From NCBI GenBank assembly GCA_044227705.1, contig JBGAWE010000085.1:1-16727 (forward strand): 16,727 bases of DNA, read 5' to 3'. Of this stretch, positions 6,812 through 12,727 are shown in pieces. The notes below the pieces were generated by a model. It had not been told where the DNA came from. It was given only the letters and a program-made list of their open reading frames with translations, and made no database searches. The first letter of the stretch is position 1; each line of letters begins with the position of its first letter. The position numbers and the translations under genes are program-made. Origin of the DNA: JANOQP01 sp044227705 (lineage in GTDB: Bacteria; Bacteroidota; Bacteroidia; Chitinophagales; Saprospiraceae).

Positions 6812-8059
6812 TCAGCAGTTTTCTAGGACAAACTTCCGTGCCAGCCCCAATGCCGCCACCGCGCTCATGTGGATGTTCTTCGCCCGGTCGCGGCCGTAGA
6901 GCATCCGCTGCGTGATGGTTTTCTCTCTGTTCCCAACTGCCATCCAGACCGTGCCGACGGGTTTATCTAACGTCCCGCCGCCCGGCCCGGCGATGCCCGA
7001 GATGGCGATGGCCACGTCGGCCTCGAGCGTTTCGAGCGCGCCAGCGACCATCTCGCGGACGGTCTCCTCGCTGACCGCGCCCGCCTGCTCGAGGGTCTCG
7101 CGGCGGACGGCGAGCAGTTTTTCTTTCATCTCATAGGAATAGGCGACGACGCTGCCGGGGAAATAGGCTGAAGCCCCCGCCACGCTGGTGATGAGCTGCG
7201 CGACATAGCCGCCTGTGCAGCTTTCGGCGGTGCAGATAGTCAGGTTTTTTTCCAAAAGGAGCTGGCCGAGGACCTGTTCGAGCGTCTCCTCGTCCGTCCC
7301 ATATGTGATGTCGCCGAGAATGGATTGAAGCTTGGCGGCTTCGGTGTCGAGCTGTTTTTCCAAAAAAGAAGCGTCATCGTGGCTGCCAGTCAGGCGCAAG
7401 CGGACTTGCAAAAGCGTGGGGAGGTAAGCCAGTTTGATGTTCGACGGCAGGTTTTCCTCAAAACTTTCCAGCCGACGGGCGATGTTCGACTCGCCTTCCC
7501 CCGCCGTCAAAATGGTCCGCGTGGCGATGGGCTTTCCGGGGAATTTTTCGCGCAGCCGGGGCACCACCTGATTGGCCATAATATCCTGCATCTCGAACGG
7601 AACACCCGGCATCGAGACGTAGACGCGCCCGCCGCGCTCCCACCACATCCCCGGCGCCTGGCCCATCTGGTTTTTCAAAATCAGGCAGTTGTCGGGCAGC
7701 ATCGACTGCACCTCGCGCATGACGGGCGGCACCGGACGGCCCACCTTCTCGAAGTATTTTTCGATGCGCCGATAGGTCTCCTCGTGGAAAACGAGTCGCC
7801 CGCCGAAGTGGTCAGCCAGCACTTTTTTGGTCAAATCGTCTTTCGTCGGGCCGAGGCCGCCGGTCATCAAAATGATGTCCGCGGTCTCCTCCGCCTGCCG
7901 GATGGCGGTCAGAATAGCCTCCGGCGTGTCGGCGCAGGCGGATTTGGAGGCGATGTGAAAGCCGTTGACCATCAACAGTTGAGCCATCCAGACGGTGTTC
8001 GTGTCGGTCACTTGGCCAATTAGGATTTCATCGCCGATGGTGAGGAGGTGGGTGCGCAT
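6812..8059 (-). CDS. cinA: CinA family protein: MoCF-like domain plus nicotinamide-nucleotide amidohydrolase
   Basis: 415 aa, the usual full length for two-domain CinA. The N-terminal COG1058 (MoaB/MogA-like) domain starts THLLTIGDEILIGQ and carries TGGLGPTKDD at 66-75; in characterised homologues it has ADP-ribose pyrophosphatase activity. The C-terminal PncC domain carries TAESCTGG at 277-284, including the family's catalytic Ser (S280), and SGIAGPGGG at 354-362. It deamidates NMN to nicotinate mononucleotide in pyridine-nucleotide salvage. The name comes from linkage with competence and recA in other bacteria; no such neighbours are here. The frame is open upstream to about 8296, but that part would run through the terminator at 8134-8165. 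The ATG at 8059 fits the family N terminus exactly. Confidence 0.96.
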   Translation of the reverse strand: MRTHLLTIGDEILIGQVTDTNTVWMAQLLMVNGFHIASKSACADTPEAILTAIRQAEETADIILMTGGLGPTKDDLTKKVLADHFGGRLVFHEETYRRIEKYFEKVGRPVPPVMREVQSMLPDNCLILKNQMGQAPGMWWERGGRVYVSMPGVPFEMQDIMANQVVPRLREKFPGKPIATRTILTAGEGESNIARRLESFEENLPSNIKLAYLPTLLQVRLRLTGSHDDASFLEKQLDTEAAKLQSILGDITYGTDEETLEQVLGQLLLEKNLTICTAESCTGGYVAQLITSVAGASAYFPGSVVAYSYEMKEKLLAVRRETLEQAGAVSEETVREMVAGALETLEADVAIAISGIAGPGGGTLDKPVGTVWMAVGNREKTITQRMLYGRDRAKNIHMSAVAALGLARKFVLENC

Positions 8060-8133
8060 TTCGTGGTTTCGAGTTTTGAGCCGAGGGGAAACGTCGACTT
8101 CAACAGATGGGGGGCGGAGAGGTTTTGCGCAAC

Positions 8134-8165
8134 AAAAAAGCCCGGCCGCGCGGCGACCGGGCTTT
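8134..8165 (-). terminator. Intrinsic terminator of the DUF4783 gene
   Basis: On the minus strand a 9-bp perfect stem (AAAGCCCGG with CCGGGCTTT) has a GC-rich loop that can pair further, followed by six T. It begins 22 nt after the stop of the upstream gene and 75 nt before the cinA ATG, so cinA must use its own promoter within that 75 nt or depend on read-through. Confidence 0.85.
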
Positions 8166-8187
8166 GTCAAAACAGCCTCAGAAAGGT

Positions 8188-8577
8188 TCATTCTTTGTCG
8201 AACCTGATTTCTTGGATGGCTGGTTGGCCGCCGCCCATCTTCAGGTAAAGGTAGACTCGGAAGGTGCCGTTGGCCGTCGTCAGAGAGCCGATGCAATACT
8301 GGTCATCGTTGCCCTTGCTCTTACCGGAGTGCATCTGGGCGAAGCTCTTTGGCTTGTTCTGGGAGAAAAAGTTGCGGACAGCGTCGACGGCCTGTGCCTT
8401 CTGGAAGATTTGCTCGCTCTCCAAAATCGAGACCTCGACGGACTCTCCGAAGAAGCGCGAAAGCCCGTCAATGTCGCCCGAGCCGAGGGCCGACTTGATG
8501 GCGTCGAGGCCAGGGTTCTGATGGGCTGAAGCGGCGATTGGGAGGGCGAAGAGCAGGAAAAACAGCAGTTTTTTCAT
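8188..8577 (-). CDS. DUF4783 family secreted protein
   Basis: 129 aa with a signal peptide (MKKLLFFLLFALPIAASA, 1-18). The mature part follows the DUF4783 pattern as I recall it: a short helical start with A-L-G-S-G-D-x-x-x-L-S-x-F-F, then V-E-V-S-I, a Q-A-x-x-A-V-R-N-F-F segment near residue 65, F-A-Q-M-H-S-G-K-S-K-G, and a C-terminal strand pair ending A-I-Q-E-I-R-F. The family is short, exported, largely confined to Bacteroidota and of unknown function; its fold is thought to be NTF2/SnoaL-like, so a small-ligand or protein-binding role is possible but unproven. It is monocistronic by appearance: a TAnnTTTG box lies 125 nt upstream and a strong terminator follows at once. Confidence 0.85.
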   Translation of the reverse strand: MKKLLFFLLFALPIAASAHQNPGLDAIKSALGSGDIDGLSRFFGESVEVSILESEQIFQKAQAVDAVRNFFSQNKPKSFAQMHSGKSKGNDDQYCIGSLTTANGTFRVYLYLKMGGGQPAIQEIRFDKE

Positions 8578-8701
8578 TGAAAAGGACTCCGTGTTCGGTT
8601 GGTTAAAAAGAATCCCGGAGGCCTGAAATGTTGACGAGGCCGTCGCGGGCGGTAACGATTAGGGCGGCCGATGGCCTGTTAAGCCGAAGAAAACGCCCGT
8701 T

Positions 8702-8709
8702 CAAAAGTA
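8702..8709 (-). promoter_or_regulatory. Candidate Bacteroidota -7 box (TACTTTTG) upstream of the DUF4783 gene
   Basis: Exact match to the TAnnTTTG consensus on the minus strand, 125 nt before the ATG at 8577, inside the gap after the choice-of-anchor V gene. No convincing TTG -33 element is seen upstream, and the implied leader is long, so confidence is low. Confidence 0.3.
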
Positions 8710-8752
8710 TCGTTTTGATGCCCGCTGCCTGTCTCCCGAGCCTTTGGTTTCT

Positions 8753-9616
8753 TTAAATTTTAACCAATTTCAGAGTCCCTACGGCCTGCCCCGCGCTGGT
8801 CAACTTGATAAGGTGGATGCCGCCCGGCCAGTCCGAAGCATCGAGTTCGAGGCTTCTCGAGCCGCCGGTCGGCTGATCTTTCTTGAAGAAAACCAGCTTT
8901 CCGTTGAGGCTGAAAATCGCTGCCTCGATTGGCGCAGCCGCCCATTTTTCATCAAATTTGATGAAAAATGGCCCTGAAACCGGGTTCTCGGATAGCTCGA
9001 AGCCGCGCCCTTCTTTGTCCGCCTCGCCCGTCGCAGAGGTGGACTCGGGGAGGGTGAGGGTGGTTTTGGCCGCTGCGTCGCCGCCGCTCGCATCGTTGAG
9101 GTTGACGCCGTCGCCCGCCGCGTAGAAGGTGACGGAGCCGGTGCCGCTGGCGGGTGCCTTCCACGCCACCTCGAAGACATTGGAGGTCGACGGGCCTTTA
9201 TGCTCGGCGTAGGTCCGCCCGCCCGCATTGGCCAGTTGGACGTTAGAGCCGGGCGACGAGAAGGCTTTTAGGTCGGTGTTCCCGGCGTCCTTCAAAGCGA
9301 CCATCTGAAAGCCGTAGGCCGCCGGGCTGCCCGCCGCTTTGACGACCGTCACCCTCGCCGTGTACGACTTGCCGGGGACGTAGCTCGTCACCGCTGCCGC
9401 CCCGTCGAGGATTTCCACTTGGATGGTCACTTGGATGGTCGCGCTGCCCGCGTGGCAGCCCTGGCAGGTGCGCTGCATGGCGCTGACGACGTCGTTGTCG
9501 CCGGGCGCGCCGGTCGAGCCCTTGCCCTGGTTCTTGGCGCGGCCGAGCTTGTTGGACATCGTGGCGGTGGCGACGAGCAGGAGGAGGAAGGCCGCGTAGA
9601 TGAACCTGAATTTCAT
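8753..9616 (-). CDS. Choice-of-anchor V (Reeler-like) domain protein with T9SS C-terminal sorting domain
   Basis: 287 aa. The signal peptide or N-terminal anchor is MKFRFIYAAFLLLLVATATM. A G-A-P-G-D segment and a CQGCH motif at 51-55 follow. The CxxCH near the N terminus is shared by many members of this family and looks like a c-type haem site, though haem binding is unproven. Residues about 60-195 form a beta-sandwich with Y-V-P-G-K-S-Y-T-A-R-V-T-V, Y-G-F-Q-M-V-A-L and F-Y-A-A-G-D-G-V-N-L-N-D, the Reeler-like pattern. Residues about 215-287 are a T9SS type A tail (E-N-P-V-S-G-P, F-S-L-N-G-K, W-P-G-G-I-H-L-I-K-L and a basic end), predicting export across the outer membrane. The tail coding sequence contains a perfect 30-bp palindrome. 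It starts 219 nt after the CotH gene ends. Confidence 0.85.
   Translation of the reverse strand: MKFRFIYAAFLLLLVATATMSNKLGRAKNQGKGSTGAPGDNDVVSAMQRTCQGCHAGSATIQVTIQVEILDGAAAVTSYVPGKSYTARVTVVKAAGSPAAYGFQMVALKDAGNTDLKAFSSPGSNVQLANAGGRTYAEHKGPSTSNVFEVAWKAPASGTGSVTFYAAGDGVNLNDASGGDAAAKTTLTLPESTSATGEADKEGRGFELSENPVSGPFFIKFDEKWAAAPIEAAIFSLNGKLVFFKKDQPTGGSRSLELDASDWPGGIHLIKLTSAGQAVGTLKLVKI
8942..8971. repeat. Perfect 30-bp palindrome inside coding sequence
   Basis: The left half CCATTTTTCATCAAA is followed immediately by its exact reverse complement TTTGATGAAAAATGG. It is AT-rich in a GC-rich gene and encodes F-F-I-K-F-D-E-K-W at the start of the T9SS tail. Because it is self-complementary, the same peptide string is read on both strands. 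Confidence 0.95.
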
Positions 9617-9774
9617 GGAAATGGCGAGTTTGATGAAGAATTGACCTCAAATGGACGGTTTCTCGGCGGCAAAGTTTGAGCGGGAGGTCTGCTTTTTTGG
9701 CCATCGCTTACTTCCTTCCAACAATCTGCGCGGGCAAGTTTTTGAACACTTGGTTTTCGAACTCCTCATAAATC

Positions 9775-9812
9775 GAAGAAGGCCGACGAAACGCATCTCG
9801 TCGGCCTTCTTC
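9775..9812. terminator. 15-bp perfect hairpin downstream of the CotH-family gene
   Basis: GAAGAAGGCCGACGA pairs perfectly with TCGTCGGCCTTCTTC around an 8-nt loop. It lies 24 nt beyond the stop of the minus-strand CotH gene, so it is probably that gene's 3' end. The T-rich flank (TTCTTTTG) is on the plus-strand side; the minus-strand exit is GATTTATG, a poor T tract. It may act as a 3' stabilising hairpin or a weak or bidirectional terminator. Confidence 0.65.
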
Positions 9813-9835
9813 TTTTGAGGTGGGCGGCTTTCGGT

Positions 9836-11425
9836 TCACTTGTTCAGCTCGCTCAATTTGGCCACATACGGCTTGTTGACATAGTCCGCCGGGCTGAACG
9901 CCGCCGCGCCCTGGTTCTCGGCGATGAAATAGTATTCCATCTGCTCGCCCTCGCCCTCGACGGTGAGCGAGAAGTTGCGCGAGCCGCCCGTGGCCGCGCC
10001 CTCCTCCATCCAGGCCGACTGCCACGGGTGGTCGGTCGCGAAACGGTAGCAGACGCGCACCCGCTTCGGGAACCGCTCGGCCTTCACCATCAGCTTGTAG
10101 GCGTTGACGGTCTTGTTCGACATCTTCTCGCGCCCGGCCACCTTCTGCTCGGCGACGACGGGCGGCAGCGGACTGATTTCCGCGTGGCTTTTCAAAAAGC
10201 GCACTCGCTTGGCCATCAACTCCGTCAATCCCGGGATTTTGGATTTTTTGCCGACGGTCTGCCGGAGGGCATTCTGGAAGTCGTCGATGGTGTACGTCCG
10301 GTTCTTGTCCTCCGAGAAGGCGACGACAATCTGGCCTTGCAGCTCCTGCGCCCGCCGCTCGTACCAGCCGTTCTCAAAGTTCTCCTCGACTATCTGGCGG
10401 ATATGGGCGAGGTACATTTTCCGATAAAAAGGGTCTTTCAAAAGCTGGCTGGCCAGCGGTTTGAGCGGGTTGTCGGCATGGAGCAGCGGGTCGAGCTTTT
10501 GCAGGTCGGCGAGCGAGAGATCGTTGCCCGAGACGTTCTTATAGGAGCCGAAAGCGAGGTTGAGGTCCCAAAAAATGGGCTGGAAATGCCCGTTCGGGTC
10601 TTGATAGAGGTAGAAGTTCTGGCTGTTCTGCCCGAGATAGGAGTTGAGGTTGACCATCGCGTTGTCGAGCGCGAGCATCCAGAGGGCGCGGTCGACGTCG
10701 AGGTTCTGCTCGATTTTGTCTGGGTTCTCGGCCAGCGTGCGGGTCAGCTCTTGGAGGTTTCGCCAGCCGTCCTCCGAGAGCATCTCGAAGTTGTTGGCGT
10801 AGCAGGCCACGTCCTTTTCATATTCGAGCGAGCCGTGGAGGTTGGTCTTGCAGCCCGGCCCCGGCTTCGGCCCGTAGTCGGGCGACGCTTTGAAAAAAGC
10901 CCCGCTCGACGACCCGTAACGCGACTGCAGGAACGCTGCGTCGATGCTCTCGACCGCAATGAACACGCCGATGTACTCGTCGTTGACGTAGAGCTTCACG
11001 AAAGAGGTCTGCGAGGCCGGCACGTACTTTCGGGCAATCTCGAAAAAGAGCGCCTCCCTGACCATCGACGGGTCGCGCAGGGCCGAGGAGAGCTTGATGG
11101 AGGTCTGCCCCTGGTGGTTGGCCTTCTTGTCGGTCATGTTGAGCTTGATGGCCATGGGGTTGCGCTTCATGCCCGTCTGAAAACTATTATTGCCCCGAAA
11201 ACGGACGCCGACGCCCGCAAACGATGCGCCATCGACCGAGGCGTCGCCCGAGAGGTAGTTCTCGCCGTAGATGCGCATGGAGTCGAGGGCGTCCACCCAG
11301 TTTTTCACGGGGATGGTCAGTCGGATTTCGCCGAGGGTTTTTTCATCGAAAAAGGAGCGCCCGCCCTGCGCCGCGACGAGCATCGGCAAGAGGAGGAGAA
11401 GGGCGGGGATGGCCAGTTTTTTCAT
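9836..11425 (-). CDS. Secreted CotH kinase family protein
   Basis: 529 aa with a signal peptide (MKKLAIPALLLLLPMLVAAQ, 1-20). The CotH fold (PF08757) shows as V-R-F-R-G-N-N-S-F at about 74-82, K-L-S-S-A-L-R-D-P-S-M-V-R-E-A at 111-125, Y-V-N-D-E-Y-I-G-V-F at about 146-155, and F-Y-L-Y-Q-D with F-Q-P-I-F-W-D-L-N-L-A-F-G at 271-293. The W-D-L-N Asp matches the metal-binding position of CotH-type atypical kinases. CotH of Bacillus phosphorylates spore-coat proteins; the many CotH-like proteins of non-sporing Bacteroidota have unknown targets, so substrate and activity here are inference. The last 110 or so residues form a beta-rich domain; I see no T9SS tail. It is transcribed divergently from the NUDIX gene; its promoter should lie in 11426-11694, but I see no clear TAnnTTTG box. 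Confidence 0.88.
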   Translation of the reverse strand: MKKLAIPALLLLLPMLVAAQGGRSFFDEKTLGEIRLTIPVKNWVDALDSMRIYGENYLSGDASVDGASFAGVGVRFRGNNSFQTGMKRNPMAIKLNMTDKKANHQGQTSIKLSSALRDPSMVREALFFEIARKYVPASQTSFVKLYVNDEYIGVFIAVESIDAAFLQSRYGSSSGAFFKASPDYGPKPGPGCKTNLHGSLEYEKDVACYANNFEMLSEDGWRNLQELTRTLAENPDKIEQNLDVDRALWMLALDNAMVNLNSYLGQNSQNFYLYQDPNGHFQPIFWDLNLAFGSYKNVSGNDLSLADLQKLDPLLHADNPLKPLASQLLKDPFYRKMYLAHIRQIVEENFENGWYERRAQELQGQIVVAFSEDKNRTYTIDDFQNALRQTVGKKSKIPGLTELMAKRVRFLKSHAEISPLPPVVAEQKVAGREKMSNKTVNAYKLMVKAERFPKRVRVCYRFATDHPWQSAWMEEGAATGGSRNFSLTVEGEGEQMEYYFIAENQGAAAFSPADYVNKPYVAKLSELNK

Positions 11426-11694
11426 GCTTGGAAAAATGTCCGGTTAAAGCGAATAGGGCCGGTTTTGCCCTGTTTTTTTGTGAAATGAGTGCGGCAAAGA
11501 ACGCAAAGCCCCCGAAATCGAAGTAGAAAAAAAATGGCGGTCGCCTGTGATTTGAGGGGCGGCGATTGACCTTGTTTTCGGGGAAAACTCATCACCCGTT
11601 CTCGGTTTTTTTGCCGCATGCATCGCCAATTATCTCTTATGGAAACCTGCTCACCTTGTTGAGTTTTCAATTGAAAAAGACCAATCCTAACTTG
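11426..11694. other. Divergent intergenic region between CotH and NUDIX genes
   Basis: A 269-nt region that must contain promoters for both directions. It has A/T runs (about 11479-11486 and 11526-11534) separated by GC-rich sequence. No exact TAnnTTTG on either strand close to a start codon and no gene. Open frames through it start only at TTG or run antisense. Confidence 0.5.
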
Positions 11695-12135
11695 ATGATT
11701 CCATTGAAAGACAGGCCCGGCGCCGAGGTTTGGCTCCTCCAAAGACCCGTCGCCGACGAGCCGATCGAGACGCTGCTGATGCGCAAACGGCACGGCATCT
11801 ATGCCGCCTTCTGGCAGCCAGCCACCGGCGGGCAGGAGCCGGGCGAGCCAATCATGGAGACAGCCCTGCGCGAGGCCTGGGAGGAGACCGGCGTCTGCCT
11901 CTCGGCTGACCAGCTCCAGGTGCTGCGCGACGGGCAGCGCGTCGAGATGGCGAGGAGCGAGTGGACCTGGGTCGGCACCGTTTTCTTCGCGTGGCTCACG
12001 CCCGAGCAGTCGGCCGAGGTGCGCATCTCCGACGAGCACGACGGGCACGGCTGGTTCACCTTCGACCAGGCCGCCCGGATTTTGAAATGGCCGATGAACC
12101 TCGAGAACCTCGAGCGGCTCATGCGGCGGGTCTGA
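11695..12135 (+). CDS. NUDIX hydrolase, NudB-like
   Basis: 146 aa, cytosolic, no signal peptide. The Nudix box G-x5-E-x7-R-E-U-x-E-E-x-G-U is complete (G45, E51, R59-E60, E63-E64, G66), giving the Mg-binding and catalytic Glu residues. The context F-W-Q-P-A-T-G-G-Q-E-P-G-E, the later S-D-E-H-D-G-H-G-W and the C-terminal N-L-E-N-L resemble dihydroneopterin triphosphate pyrophosphatase (NudB, folate synthesis), but substrate specificity cannot be settled by eye; dATP or another nucleoside triphosphate is possible. The frame is open upstream to a TTG at 11566, but the extra 43 residues look unlike protein sequence and the ATG at 11695 begins the family's first strand. It is the first of three plus-strand genes; 74 nt separate it from the Fe-S gene, which appears to have its own promoter. 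Confidence 0.9.
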   Translation: MIPLKDRPGAEVWLLQRPVADEPIETLLMRKRHGIYAAFWQPATGGQEPGEPIMETALREAWEETGVCLSADQLQVLRDGQRVEMARSEWTWVGTVFFAWLTPEQSAEVRISDEHDGHGWFTFDQAARILKWPMNLENLERLMRRV

Positions 12136-12168
12136 ACTTTTCGAGGCCCGTCGGGTTCGTTGGGCAGC

Positions 12169-12176
12169 TACCTTTG
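12169..12176 (+). promoter_or_regulatory. Candidate Bacteroidota -7 box (TACCTTTG) for the Fe-S assembly gene
   Basis: Exact TAnnTTTG match between the NUDIX stop and the next ATG, giving a short leader of about 25-30 nt. It shares the extended string TAnCTTTGGCC with the box at 12670. No good TTG -33 element is visible at the expected spacing. Confidence 0.45.
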
Positions 12177-12209
12177 GCCCATTGTATTCAACAAAAAAAT
12201 CAGCCAGCC

Positions 12210-12572
12210 ATGACTGCGGTTCTGGAAAATTCGTCCGTCAAAAGCATCCCTATCACGCTCACGCCCGGTGCGGTCGAGCAGCTCAATGAAATACGCCGAA
12301 GCGAGAACATCCCCGAGTCGCACTCGCTGCGCATCGGTGTGAAGGGCGGCGGCTGCAGCGGCTTCAGCTACATCCTCGGCTTCGACACCGCGAAGGAGTC
12401 GGACGAGACCTACGAAATCTCGGGCATCCGCGTGCTGATGCAAAAGGCGCACGCCATCTACCTGCTCGGCATGGAAATCGACTTTTTGAACGGGTTGGGC
12501 AACAGGGGCTTCACCTTCAACAACCCCAACGCGAAAGAGACCTGCGGCTGCGGGACGAGCTTCTCCGCTTGA
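12210..12572 (+). CDS. HesB/IscA/ErpA family iron-sulfur cluster assembly protein
   Basis: 120 aa, cytosolic. A-type Fe-S carrier proteins accept Fe-S clusters (or iron) and pass them to apo-enzymes. The three invariant cysteines are present with family spacing: C49 in GVKGGGCSGFSY, and C112 and C114 in TCGCGTSF at the C terminus. The segment I-T-L-T-P-G-A-V-E-Q-L near the start and the F-N-N-P-N-A-K-E-T-C-G-C-G end are typical. I cannot tell IscA, ErpA and SufA apart by sequence alone, and no isc or suf genes are adjacent. The ATG at 12210 gives the normal family length; longer frames upstream overlap the NUDIX gene. A TAnnTTTG box 34 nt upstream suggests independent transcription. Confidence 0.94.
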   Translation: MTAVLENSSVKSIPITLTPGAVEQLNEIRRSENIPESHSLRIGVKGGGCSGFSYILGFDTAKESDETYEISGIRVLMQKAHAIYLLGMEIDFLNGLGNRGFTFNNPNAKETCGCGTSFSA

Positions 12573-12669
12573 GGCCCGGCCGTCGAGCGCCGGCCCCGAT
12601 TCCGTTGATTGGAAAAATCTTGACAAACAAAGAACACCTTCCTGCCTCCGTCGGAAAAGCGGGGCCGAG

Positions 12670-12677
12670 TAGCTTTG
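12670..12677 (+). promoter_or_regulatory. Candidate Bacteroidota -7 box (TAGCTTTG) for the reprolysin-like gene
   Basis: Exact TAnnTTTG match 51 nt before the ATG at 12728, in the 155-nt gap after the Fe-S gene, again followed by GCC. A TTGACA string further upstream (about 12620) is too far away to pair with it. Confidence 0.4.
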
Positions 12678-12727
12678 GCCTCCAAACTTTCCAGCCAATT
12701 CTGTTTCAGCAAATACCAGTTCCACCC

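Noticed and set aside
8060..8296. N-terminal extension of cinA by 79 residues
   Set aside because: The extension would pass through the terminator at 8134-8165 and into the DUF4783 coding sequence, and its residues match no CinA; the ATG at 8059 matches the family start.
9815..11488. A 557-residue plus-strand open frame opposite the CotH-family gene
   Set aside because: No recognisable domain, starts inside the opposite gene's 3' end, and mirrors its codon pattern; the minus strand encodes a signal peptide and the CotH motifs.
12615..12640. TTGACA string as a sigma70 -35 box
   Set aside because: There is no TATAAT-like partner at 16-18 nt, and the lineage appears to use TAnnTTTG-type promoters; the likely -7 box is about 48 nt further on.
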